In this document: positions 44,780-53,171 of the stretch, piece by piece
Position numbering within the stretch: the first letter of the stretch is position 1
How the letters are laid out: each line of letters starts with the position of its first letter
Source of the DNA: Acidovorax sp. FJL06
GTDB lineage: Bacteria > Pseudomonadota > Gammaproteobacteria > Burkholderiales > Burkholderiaceae_C
Direction of reading: 5' to 3'
DNA: 64,000 nt
NCBI RefSeq assembly: GCF_003852545.1
Contig: NZ_QAJR01000010.1
Coordinates: forward strand, 124,001-188,000
Translations under genes and position numbers: made by a program
Notes under the pieces: model-generated
Told to the model about the DNA's origin: nothing
The model's input: the letters and a program-made list of their open reading frames with translations, nothing else
Database searches by the model: none

Positions 44780-46520
44780 TGGGGGTGGTGGCGGCCACCG
44801 CCCGGTTGCGCCCCGCGTTTTTGGCCTGGTACATCGCCACGTCGGCGGCCGACAGCAACGCATCGATCCCCCACCCCAGCCGCGCGGAATCCGCAATGCC
44901 CAGGCTCACCGTCACGCGCACGCCGGGGTCTGCGGCGCCCAGCACCTGCGCATCGGCGACCCGGGCGCGCAAGCGCTCCGCGAATTTCAGCCCCTGCGCG
45001 CTGTCGCAATGGCTGAGCAGCAGCACGAATTCCTCGCCGCCAAACCGGGCCGCCAGGTCGCCCTCGCGCAGTTCGGCGCGGACCACGTCCGCCACCACCT
45101 GCAAGGCCCGGTCGCCCGCCGCATGGCCCAGGCTGTCGTTGAGCTGCTTGAACCAGTCGATGTCCAGCACCAGCACGGCCACATCGAAGCGGTAGCGCAT
45201 GGCCTGCGCCAGCACACTGCGCGCCTTCGTGATGAACGCGCGGCGGTTGGGCAGGCCAGTGAGGTAGTCGGTTTCAGACTGTTCCTTGAGCTTTTCGATG
45301 AGCCGGTCCCGCTCGCGCTCCAGGTCCTGGCGCCGGCGGGTCTGGCTTTGCAGCGAGCGCACCGCACCGATGACGGCGGCCATTTCATCGTCGGCCACGG
45401 GGTCGGGCAAAGGCGCTTGCAGGTCATCGTTGGCCAGCGCCTTCAGCGCCCGCGTGGTCTTGGCCAGGGGCTGCAGCACGCGGTGCTGGATCACATACAG
45501 CGCGCCCCCCAGCACCAGCAGCAGCACCCCGGAGCCCACCAGCGCCCAGACCAGCACGCGCAGGGCGCGCTGGTACTCCTGCGATGCGCGTGCACGGGCC
45601 TGCACCAAGAGCGCGTCGCGCAACGCCAGGAGGGGGTTCATCTCGGGCACATACCGGGCCGCGAACTCGGCGGCCGACAGGCCATAGCGCCCGTCCCCAT
45701 CGCCCTGCGCCAGCACCTGGCCCAGCAGCTCCTGGGCCACGCCAAAGTAGCGCGCCTCCACCGCATCCCAGGCCTGCGCGACCTCGGGGGCCTTGTCGGG
45801 CAACTGCAGCCGCAGCTCCACCAGCGCGCGCAGCTGCGCAATGCGCCCCCGTGTCTCGTCGATGGCGCGGCGCTCTGCCGGTGAAAACGGCTGGCCCTTG
45901 ACCACGGCCGCCGTGAAGTGGGAGCCCAGCAGGCCGGCATATTCACGCAGCCCGGCCGCCAGGCGCGCGCCCTGCACGTCGTCACCCAACGCGGGGTAGG
46001 CGTGCTGGGCTGCACTGGCCAGGGCATTGCTCACCGGCGACAGCAGGGGCACCACCGCCACCATGCCGTAGACCGCATCGCGGATGGCCTCGGCCGAGCG
46101 CTGGGGCTGCGGCAGTGCCAGCACCAGGTCCACCCCCGCACGGGCCTGCGCCAGCGCGCTGTGCGCGGTCTGCAGGCTCTGCACCAGGTCGATGCCGTCT
46201 GCCCTGGGGCGGGGGGCCGCAGCCACGGCCTGCCGCAAGGCCTCGAACGCCTGGTCGGTGCGGGCCCGCGCCTCGTGCAGCGCCTGGGCCCGGGGCTGCG
46301 CCATGGGCAGCGCATCGCCGAGTGCCCCGTTGGTGGGCCCGCGTTCGCGCGACACCATCTCCACCGCCACCAGCCCCAGTTGCAACTGCTCCAGCCAGCG
46401 CAGGCTCTGCGACGCCTTGTGCACGGATTGCCATTCGGTGGTGGCCAAACGCCCCACCAGCGCCATCGTTGCCACAAGAACGAGGGCGCCCAGCAGGTGG
46501 AGCATTCGATGGAGTTGCAT
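44772..46520 (-). CDS. Membrane-bound diguanylate cyclase (GGDEF)
   Basis: Product is 582 aa. An N-terminal membrane helix, a periplasmic helical sensor region (about 30-300, with SRERGPTNGALGD resembling nitrate-sensor-type folds), a second helix near 318 and a HAMP-like linker precede a GGDEF domain (about 415-580). The active site is ARFGGEEFVLLL, with an RxxD inhibitory site (REGD) five residues upstream. It should make cyclic di-GMP under product inhibition. No EAL domain is present. The start at 46520 is chosen because the upstream extension is not a signal sequence. Confidence 0.92.
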   Translation of the reverse strand: MQLHRMLHLLGALVLVATMALVGRLATTEWQSVHKASQSLRWLEQLQLGLVAVEMVSRERGPTNGALGDALPMAQPRAQALHEARARTDQAFEALRQAVAAAPRPRADGIDLVQSLQTAHSALAQARAGVDLVLALPQPQRSAEAIRDAVYGMVAVVPLLSPVSNALASAAQHAYPALGDDVQGARLAAGLREYAGLLGSHFTAAVVKGQPFSPAERRAIDETRGRIAQLRALVELRLQLPDKAPEVAQAWDAVEARYFGVAQELLGQVLAQGDGDGRYGLSAAEFAARYVPEMNPLLALRDALLVQARARASQEYQRALRVLVWALVGSGVLLLVLGGALYVIQHRVLQPLAKTTRALKALANDDLQAPLPDPVADDEMAAVIGAVRSLQSQTRRRQDLERERDRLIEKLKEQSETDYLTGLPNRRAFITKARSVLAQAMRYRFDVAVLVLDIDWFKQLNDSLGHAAGDRALQVVADVVRAELREGDLAARFGGEEFVLLLSHCDSAQGLKFAERLRARVADAQVLGAADPGVRVTVSLGIADSARLGWGIDALLSAADVAMYQAKNAGRNRAVAATTPIT

Positions 46521-46910
46521 GAACGGACGGCAAGCGCTAGGCAGGAACCACACCCAAAACAGAAAGCAGGAAAGCCGCACCCGCGGCGCCAAGGCCGGCA
46601 CGGCGTGCTGCGGCCTGCAGGGATTGTATGAAGATGTGTCTGCCCGCTATCTGCCCGCCACCTGCGCACAGCCTGCCCGCCCGCTGCCAGCCATGGGGCC
46701 ACGCCGCCAGAGCCCGAGGCCCCGGCCTTTCAGCACCCCAAACGCCCGCGGTGACCGGCCCCGGTGCGCCCTTTGCGCGGGCCGCACAGAAGCCTCAGGC
46801 GCTGGCAGGGCATGCACTCTATCGGTCCGGGCGCTCTCGCACCTAAAATCACGCAGGCCCTCGACACATGGAGAGGGCCGATCGCAATTCAAACCAACGA
46901 AGAAACAATC

Positions 46911-47387
46911 ATGGCAACTGCAAAAAAAGCTCCAGCACCCGCAAAGAAAGCCGCCGCCAAGGCCGCAGCACCCGCCGCCAAAAAGGCAGCTCCGGCCAAG
47001 AAGGCTGCAGCGCCTGCCAAGAAGGCCGCAGCCCCCGCGGCCAAGCCCGCAGCCGCAGCCGCCGCCGTGCTCAAGCCGATCAAGACAGCGTTCAACAAGA
47101 CCACGCTGGTGGCCCACCTGGTCGAGCAATCGGGCGTGGAACCCAAGGCCGCCAAGGCCGTGCTGGCCGCCCTCGAAGCCGCCATCCTGGGTTCGGTGCA
47201 CAAGAAGGGCTCTGGCGAATTCACGCTGCCCGGCGTGCTGAAGATCGGCCTGCAGCAAGTGCCCGCCAAGAAGAAGCGCTTCGGCAAGGACCCGTTCACG
47301 GGTGAAGAGCGCTGGTTCCCCGCCAAGCCCGCATCGGTCAAGATCAAGACCCGCGCGCTGAAGAAGCTCAAGGACGCCACGGCCTGA
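46911..47387 (+). CDS. HU family DNA-binding protein with histone H1-like tail
   Basis: Product is 158 aa. Residues 1-55 are a Lys/Ala/Pro-rich tail with repeated PAKKA units, like eukaryotic H1 and Bordetella BpH1. Residues about 60-155 form a HU/IHF-type fold (FNKTTLVAHLVEQSGVEPKAAK, FTLPGVLKIGLQQVPAKKKRFG). Such tailed HU proteins occur in Burkholderiales and condense DNA. The ATG at 46911 is preceded by a GAAGAAACAAUC-type leader. A G/C-rich hairpin follows the gene. Confidence 0.92.
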   Translation: MATAKKAPAPAKKAAAKAAAPAAKKAAPAKKAAAPAKKAAAPAAKPAAAAAAVLKPIKTAFNKTTLVAHLVEQSGVEPKAAKAVLAALEAAILGSVHKKGSGEFTLPGVLKIGLQQVPAKKKRFGKDPFTGEERWFPAKPASVKIKTRALKKLKDATA

Positions 47388-47402
47388 TCCTGATGGCCCC
47401 TG

Positions 47403-47427
47403 GTGCATGGGGCCCTGCCCCCTGCAC
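47403..47427 (+). terminator. Hairpin after the HU gene
   Basis: GTGCATGGGG and CCCCCTGCAC pair with one mismatch around CCCTG, 15 nt past the HU stop. There is no T-tract. It may be a terminator or stabilising hairpin between the convergent HU and ligase genes. Confidence 0.4.
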
Positions 47428-47445
47428 GCCCAGCCCCCTCTGCAA

Positions 47446-49245
47446 TCACCCGGTGATCACGCCGGATGCCGTGGGGCTGGCATGCAGCGCAGCCACTGCC
47501 GCAGCGCGGCGTGACAGCACCGCCCCCTGGTTGATGTAGCCCTTGTCCGTGATCTCGCCGGCATCGGCGTCGGGCGGCGCCCCCATCACCATGGCCCGCG
47601 CGGGGCATTGCGACGACCCCGCCCCGGCACTGCGCCGCGCCCGCATGAGCGCACGCAATGCTTCCTCCAGCCGGGCCGCATCGGCCGCCCCGGCTGCCGA
47701 CGGAAACACCAGCATCCCCACTTCGTCCCGGTTGTGACCGGTGAGCACGATGTCCTGCACCAGCGGCGCAAGCTGCGACACCAGCTCCACCCGCAGCGTG
47801 CCCACCGACACCCAGCTGCCACTCGACAGCTTGAAGTCCTCGGCCACGCGCCCGTTGAACACCACGCCGCGCTCGGGCCGCTCGGCATCGGCCAGGGTGC
47901 CCGCGTCGCCAATGCGGTAGAAGCCTTCGCTGTCGAACGCGGCCGCCGTTTCGCGCGGCGCGTTGCGGTAGCCGGCAAACACCGACACGCCCTTGACCCG
48001 CATCTCCAGCTTGTTGCCGTTGGGCACCAGCTTGAGCTCCACCCCCGGCAGCGGCGCCCCGATGCAGCCCGCACCCTACAGGCCCCAGTGGGCGGTGGTG
48101 ACGGCAGGCGCGGTCTCGGTCGAGCCCCACGAGGTGGTCAGCCACAGGGGCCGCGCGGGGCGCACCCGGTGGGCCAGTGCCTCCAGCCGCTGCCAAGTGG
48201 ACGGGGCCAGCGCCGCCGCCGCATAGAAGGCCAGGCGCATGCGTGCCAGCACCTCGGCCGCCAGCGCATCGTCGGCCTCCAGGAAGGGCAGCAGCATGTC
48301 AAAGCCCCGGGGCACGTTGAACAGCATGGTGGGCCGCACATCGCGCAGGTTGCGCACGGTCTTGTCGATGAGCCCTGGCACGGGCCGGCCTTCGTCGATG
48401 TAGAGCGTGCCGCCGTGGCACAGCACCATGTTGAGGTTGTGGTTGCCGCCGAAGGTGTGGCTCCAGGGCAGCCAATCGACCAGCACCGGCTTTTCCTGAC
48501 CCAGGAAGCGCCAGGTCTGGGCCATAATCTGCTGGTTGGCGCACAGCATGCGGTGCGTGTTGATGACCACCTTGGGGCGGCCCGTGGAGCCCGAGGTCAG
48601 CAGGTACTTGGCATGGTCATCGGGCACCAGCGCCTCGAAGGCTTCGCGCACGGCCGGCGTCTCCTGCCCACGCTGCAATTGCCCAAACGCCAGCGCGCCC
48701 GGGCAGGTGTCGGCATGGCGGCTGAAGACCTTGATCGCATCCCCGCTCCAACCCGCCAGGGCCGGCGCGTAGATGCGGGCGTCCGACGCATAGACCAGGC
48801 TGGGCTCCAGCACGGCCAGCATGCCGTGCAGGCGGCCCGCATCCTGGGAGCGTGCGTAGGCGCTCGACAGCGAACAAGGCGTGATGCCCACATGCATGGC
48901 CGCCAGCATGAGCACCGCGTGGTCCACCGCGTTGTCCGACAGGATGGCGATGGGCCGGCCGGCAGGCAGCTTCAAGTCCAGCAGCGACTGGGCCACCGCG
49001 CCCACCGCGCGGCGCAGTTGTCCGTAGCTCAGGCCGCACCATGCCTCGCCACGCTCATCGCGCTCGGCCAGGGCCAGCGCATCGGGCGTCTCCAGGGCCC
49101 AGCGCTCCAGCCACTCGCCCACGCAGCGCGCATAGGGACGCAGGGCCACGGGCGAACGCAGCGTGAACGAGCCATCGTCAAAGGACATGCGCACCGTGCG
49201 CGGGGGGGCGATCTGGTCTTCGTCGTCAAGGAATGCGGGGTGCAT
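47446..49245 (-). pseudogene. Feruloyl-CoA-synthetase-like ligase with an in-frame amber codon
   Basis: The reading frame from ATG 49245 is open for 389 codons, meets TAG at 48076-48078 (codon 390), and then continues in the same frame for a further 209 codons to a normal stop. Both parts are clearly one gene: LLTSGSTGRPKVVINTH and SWGSTETAPAVT come before the stop; GAGCIGAPLPGVELKLVPNG, YRIGDAGTLADA and the catalytic-domain motif FNGRVAEDFKLSSG come after. Total length (about 600) is normal for feruloyl-CoA synthetase, which activates cinnamic acids. The lost codon aligns where homologues, as I recall, have Glu, so GAG to TAG is likely. Sequencing error is possible. It is last in the BKACE operon. 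Confidence 0.85.
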
Positions 49246-49294
49246 GGTGGGATCTCTCGCGGAAAGGTGGGGAGCGTTCTGTTCTGCGGCGCGC

Positions 49295-50236
49295 TCAGTC
49301 CAGCGCGCCCGACGATTGCTTGGCGCGCAGCAGGTCGATCAGCAGCGCATCGCGCGCGCGGGCCAGGTCGCCGGCCTGCCGCGTGCCCAGCTCCTGCGCC
49401 ACGCCCTCGGCCACCTGGTGCTGCAGGGCCGCATCCATGGCCGGGGTGCCCAGGTCGCGCCACCAGTCTTCGATGGGGCCGCCCAGGTGGGCCAGCAGGT
49501 GCGCAATGCCGCCCTCGCCGCCCGACAAGTGCAGGTTCATGAACGGACCCATCAGCGCCCACCGCAGGCCGGGGCCCTGGGCGATGGCGGTGTCGATGTC
49601 GCTGACGGTGGCCACGCCCTCGTTCACGAGGTGAAAGGCCTCGCGCCAGAGCGCGGCCTGCAGGCGGTTGGCAATGTGCCCCTTGATCTCGCGCCGCACC
49701 TGGATGGGGCGCTTGCCGATGCGGGCGTAGAACGCCATCGCCTGCGCCACAGCCTCGGGCGCCGTGTGCTGGCCGCCGCCCACCTCCACCAGCGGAATCA
49801 TGTGCGGCGGGTTGAACGGGTGGCCCAGCACCACCCGCCCGGGCCGCGCGCAGGCTTGCTGCATGTCGGTGACGGCCAGGCCGGACGAACTGGACGCCAG
49901 GATCGCCTGCGCGGGCGCGGCTGCGTCCATGCGGCGAAACAGGTCCACCTTGAAGTCCAGCCGTTCAGGCCCGCTCTCCTGCACGAAGTCGGCCTGCGCC
50001 AGCGCGTCCTCCAGCCGGTCATGCCACCGCAGGCGGTCCTGGCGGGCCCCTGCCGCCAGCCCCTGGCGCGACAACGCCTCCCAGTGCGTTGCCACGGCCG
50101 CGCGCAGGCGCTGCTGCGCGCCCGGTGACGGGTCCCAGGCGTCCACGTCCAGGCCCTGCGCCAGAAAATAGGCGGCCCAGCTCGCGCCGATGACGCCGGT
50201 GGCCACCACGGCCACGCGCTTCACGGTCGAATCCAT
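49295..50236 (-). CDS. 3-hydroxyacyl-CoA/carnitine dehydrogenase-like enzyme
   Basis: Product is 313 aa. A Rossmann domain and HCDH C-terminal domain are evident: GHPFNPPHMIPLVEV with the catalytic His, and IKGHIANRLQAALWREAFHLV. The closest family is L-carnitine 3-dehydrogenase-like. The nucleotide loop reads ATGVIGASW, where GTGVIGASW is usual, so the first Gly is Ala. AAGGAG is 8 nt upstream of the start. It is the third gene of the BKACE operon and probably oxidises a beta-hydroxy acid to the beta-keto acid that BKACE cleaves. Confidence 0.88.
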   Translation of the reverse strand: MDSTVKRVAVVATGVIGASWAAYFLAQGLDVDAWDPSPGAQQRLRAAVATHWEALSRQGLAAGARQDRLRWHDRLEDALAQADFVQESGPERLDFKVDLFRRMDAAAPAQAILASSSSGLAVTDMQQACARPGRVVLGHPFNPPHMIPLVEVGGGQHTAPEAVAQAMAFYARIGKRPIQVRREIKGHIANRLQAALWREAFHLVNEGVATVSDIDTAIAQGPGLRWALMGPFMNLHLSGGEGGIAHLLAHLGGPIEDWWRDLGTPAMDAALQHQVAEGVAQELGTRQAGDLARARDALLIDLLRAKQSSGALD

Positions 50237-50324
50237 CGAAGAATCTCCTTATCGTTGTTGCACGGAGGCGCGCAACGCAAGGCCAGCGCCGCCGCGCAAG
50301 GGCCGCGAAGCAGCTCAGGAAGAG

Positions 50325-51320
50325 TCAAGACTCCGCCGTGAAACCGACCTTTTTAACCAGCGGCCCCCAGCGCTCGAACTCCGCCTGCTGCGATGCCAGC
50401 ATCTCGCCAGGCGTGGAGCCCTTGGCGATCAGCCCCACCACGGCCAGGCTGTCGATCACGGCCTTTTCCTTGATGGCGGCGTTGATGGCCGCGTTGGCGG
50501 CCGCCACCACGGCCGCGGGCGCGCGGGCCGGCGCATAGAAGCCAAACCACTCCTCGGTCGTGAGTTCGGGAAAGCCCTGTTCGGCAAACGTGGGCACCTC
50601 GGGCGAGAACGGGGACCGCGCCTGGCCCGAGGTGGCAATCAGCCGCAGCTTGCCCGCCTTGTGGTTGGGAATGAAGTCGCCGCTGGGCGTGACCATGGCG
50701 GCGATCTGCCCGCCCACCACGTCCGTCACACCGGGGATGGAGCCCCGGTAAGGCACATGCTTGAGATCGACCCCGTGGTTCAGCCCCAGCAGGGCACCAA
50801 TGAAATGCGGCGTGGAGCCCGCTGCGGGCGAGCCGTAGTTGGCCTGCACCGGGTTGGCCTTGGCCCAGGCCAGGAAGTCCTTCACCGTCTTGACCGACGC
50901 GGGCACCAGCGGCCCCACGGCCAGCCCGTGGTGCATGACCGCCGCGATGGACACGGGCACGAAGTCCTTGCCAGGGTCGTAGCTCAGCCTGCTGTAGATG
51001 TGGGGGTAGATCGAGGTGCACGAGAACGGCGACAGCGTGAGCACGCTGCCGTCCACGGGCGCGCCCTTGAGCGACTCCAGCGCAATGCGCCCGCCCGCAC
51101 CGGGCTTGTTCTCTACCACGGCGGGGTTGCGCGTGTAGGCTGAGCCGGCCAGCTTTTCGCCCACCCGGCGCGCCACGCTGTCGCCCGCGCTGCCCGCCGG
51201 AAAGCCGTAGAGGATCTTGACCTGTTCCAGCGCCTGGGCCCGGGCCGCCATCGGCGACAAGGCCCCCAGCGCTGCAGCGCAGCCCAGCTGGTTCATGAAA
51301 TGGCGGCGTGTGGGCATCAT
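50325..51320 (-). CDS. Bug/TctC family solute-binding protein
   Basis: Product is 331 aa. The signal has a twin-arginine-like TRRHFM followed by a hydrophobic stretch and cleavage near ARAQA. The Bug fold is shown by KILYGFPAGSAGDSVARRV, VVENKPGAGGRIALE, and YGSPAAGSTPHFIGALLG. Bug proteins capture carboxylates in the periplasm, with or without TctAB. No TctA/TctB is nearby. The ATG at 51320 has AGGAG 7 nt upstream. It likely binds the acid degraded by this operon. Confidence 0.9.
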   Translation of the reverse strand: MMPTRRHFMNQLGCAAALGALSPMAARAQALEQVKILYGFPAGSAGDSVARRVGEKLAGSAYTRNPAVVENKPGAGGRIALESLKGAPVDGSVLTLSPFSCTSIYPHIYSRLSYDPGKDFVPVSIAAVMHHGLAVGPLVPASVKTVKDFLAWAKANPVQANYGSPAAGSTPHFIGALLGLNHGVDLKHVPYRGSIPGVTDVVGGQIAAMVTPSGDFIPNHKAGKLRLIATSGQARSPFSPEVPTFAEQGFPELTTEEWFGFYAPARAPAAVVAAANAAINAAIKEKAVIDSLAVVGLIAKGSTPGEMLASQQAEFERWGPLVKKVGFTAES

Positions 51321-51332
51321 CGTTTGTCTCCT

Positions 51333-51381
51333 GCGGGTTGTTAATTGCGGGTTGCGGGTTGCGGGTTGCGGGTTGCGGGTT
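51333..51381. repeat. Heptanucleotide tandem repeat GCGGGTT
   Basis: Five perfect copies of GCGGGTT run from 51347 to 51381; a sixth lies at 51333-51339 with a diverged unit between. The array lies in the 92-nt spacer between the BKACE stop and the Bug start, ending 12 nt before the Bug ATG and just upstream of its ribosome site. Copy number may vary. Confidence 0.85.
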
Positions 51382-51412
51382 GCGTGCGGTGACGGAAAGG
51401 GGGGCACGCAGA

Positions 51413-52336
51413 TCAATCTACGGCAAACGCAGGCCGGGCGCCACCGGTGCGCGGCAGGCCCAGGAGGGCACGCGCCTCGGCGGGGGTGGCGGGCTCCATG
51501 CCCAGCTCGCGGATGATGCGCACGATGCGTTCGGTGAGCTGCACATTGGTGGCCAGCTCGCCCTGGCGGAAATACAGGTTGTCCTCCAGCCCCACACGCG
51601 CATGGCCGCCCAGCAGCAGGGCCGCCACATTGGCTTCGAGCTGCGAGGGGCCGATGCCGCTCACGCAGAACAGGCTGTTCTTGGGCAGCGTGTCCACCAT
51701 CATCTGCAGGTGGCGCGGCGAGTACGGCATGGCGTTCTGGAAGGCGCGGTGCACGTTCATCACCAGGTTGATGAAGTGCGGGCCGTCGTCGTCATGCCCT
51801 TCCTCGATGAGCGTGGTCACATCCTGCAGGATGTGCGTGGGGCTGAACACCTCCCACTCGGGCTTGATGCCGCGCGCCTTCATGCCCGCCGCCAGCGCGC
51901 GGCCCTTGCTGAGCGGCGTGTCCATCAGGATCTCGCGGCCATCGAAGCTCAGGTTCAGCGTGGTCGCGTCGAGCGTGCACATTTCGGCACCCGCGTCCAT
52001 GCCCTGGATGCGCTCTTCCCAGGCAATCTCCCAGCGGCCGCCGGGCAGCGGCTTGACCATGTCGCCATGCACCCCGCCACCCGTGGAGTTGTTGAGCACG
52101 ATGTCGCAGCCCTTGGCGCGGATGCGCGTGTTGATGTCGCGGTAGATGTCGGGGTTGCAGGTGGCGCCGTCGTCGGGCCGCCGCGCATGGAGGGCCACCA
52201 CGCTCGCGCCGGCGTTCCAGCAGCGCTGCACGTCGTCGGCGATCTCGTGCGGCTGGGTGGGCAGATGCGGGCTCTGCGCCTTGTGGGCCATGCCCCCCGT
52301 GGGGGCAATGGTGACTATGACTTTGCGTTGGATCAT
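51413..52336 (-). CDS. BKACE family beta-keto acid cleavage enzyme (DUF849)
   Basis: Product is 307 aa, TIM-barrel DUF849. The zinc-ligand motif HARRP follows VVAL, a second His is in [11 protein letters not shown], and the [10 protein letters not shown] motif near the C-terminus is conserved. BKACE enzymes condense a beta-keto acid with acetyl-CoA and release acetoacetate or acetoacetyl-CoA plus a CoA ester; substrates range from 3-keto-5-aminohexanoate to dehydrocarnitine. Here the neighbours (dehydrogenase, CoA ligase) suggest a beta-hydroxy or beta-keto acid, perhaps carnitine-like. It is first in its operon. Confidence 0.92.
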   Translation of the reverse strand: MIQRKVIVTIAPTGGMAHKAQSPHLPTQPHEIADDVQRCWNAGASVVALHARRPDDGATCNPDIYRDINTRIRAKGCDIVLNNSTGGGVHGDMVKPLPGGRWEIAWEERIQGMDAGAEMCTLDATTLNLSFDGREILMDTPLSKGRALAAGMKARGIKPEWEVFSPTHILQDVTTLIEEGHDDDGPHFINLVMNVHRAFQNAMPYSPRHLQMMVDTLPKNSLFCVSGIGPSQLEANVAALLLGGHARVGLEDNLYFRQGELATNVQLTERIVRIIRELGMEPATPAEARALLGLPRTGGARPAFAVD

Positions 52337-52397
52337 CGCGGTGCCTGGCGGAAAATGCTAGTGCTGGCGATTATTTTTGGATGCCCCGGCACACTCA

Positions 52398-52411
52398 GTC
52401 ATCGCGATGAC
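52398..52411. promoter_or_regulatory. Candidate operator GTCAT-CGCG-ATGAC
   Basis: This 14-bp perfect palindrome has the 5-N4-5 layout of Crp/Fnr-family sites (compare TTGAT-N4-ATCAA). It lies in the divergent spacer, 62 nt upstream of the BKACE start and about 95 nt upstream of the regulator. Binding by the adjacent regulator is inference. Confidence 0.55.
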
Positions 52412-52505
52412 ATTTGGACTCAGGGTATACGTGGGTCTGTCTTTTGAACGGCGCCGCGCGCAGGAGAATGCCCCACCATGCTGCTCACACAGGCTCCCCC
52501 CCACC

Positions 52506-53171
52506 GTGGACGATCTGCTGGCCCGGTCGGCCTGGTTTCCGCTGCTGAACGGCGCCGCGCAGTCGCGTGTGCGCGATGGGCTGCGCGAGGTGGACGTACC
52601 CCAGGGCGGCGCGCTGTGCCGGCGTGGCGACACACCCTTGCACTGGTACGGCACCATCGAAGGCCTGCTCAAGTGGACGGTGACCTCTGGCGACGGCCGC
52701 TCGGTCACGCTGGGCGGGCTGTCAGCGGGCAGCTGGTTTGGCGAGGGCACCTTGCTGCGCGGCAGCCCGCGCACGGCCGACATCATTGCGCTGCGCCCCA
52801 GCCGCGTGGCACTGGTGCCGGTGGAGACCTTCGAATGGCTGCACACCACCGAGCGCAGCTTCGACCACTTCCTGCTGCGCCAGATCAATGAGCGCATGCA
52901 CTGGTTCCTGGGCAACTTCACGGCCCACCACCTGCTCGACACCGACAGCCAGGTGGCACGGGCGCTGGCAGGCCTGTTCCACCCGTTTCTCTACCCCGGT
53001 ATGGACCGGCACCTGCAGATCTCGCAGGAGGAGATCGCCAACCTCACGGGCGTTTCGCGCCAGCGCTGCAATGCGGCGCTCAAACGCCTGCAGGAGTCGG
53101 GCATTGTGCAGATCGAGTACGGCGGCATCACCGTGCTCGACCTGCCGGGCCTCAGGCGCTACGTGGAGTAG
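52506..53171 (+). CDS. Crp/Fnr family transcriptional regulator
   Basis: Product is 221 aa from GTG at 52506. A cyclic-nucleotide-binding-like domain (about 10-120, GLLKWTVTSGDGRSVTLGGLSAGSWFGEGTLL) is followed by a Crp-type HTH (about 145-205, EEIANLTGVSRQRCNAALKRL). The true N-terminus may start at ATG 52478 (LLTQAPP) if a run of seven C residues (52496-52502) were six; as given, that frame is broken. Recognition-helix residues SRQRC differ from Fnr (E-xx-SR). Divergent from the BKACE operon; its 3' end overlaps the next gene by 13 nt. Confidence 0.85.
   Translation: MDDLLARSAWFPLLNGAAQSRVRDGLREVDVPQGGALCRRGDTPLHWYGTIEGLLKWTVTSGDGRSVTLGGLSAGSWFGEGTLLRGSPRTADIIALRPSRVALVPVETFEWLHTTERSFDHFLLRQINERMHWFLGNFTAHHLLDTDSQVARALAGLFHPFLYPGMDRHLQISQEEIANLTGVSRQRCNAALKRLQESGIVQIEYGGITVLDLPGLRRYVE

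Noticed and set aside
51333-51381. Short tandem repeats considered as a CRISPR remnant
   Set aside because: Units are only 7 bp with no spacers and no cas genes; it is a simple tandem repeat.
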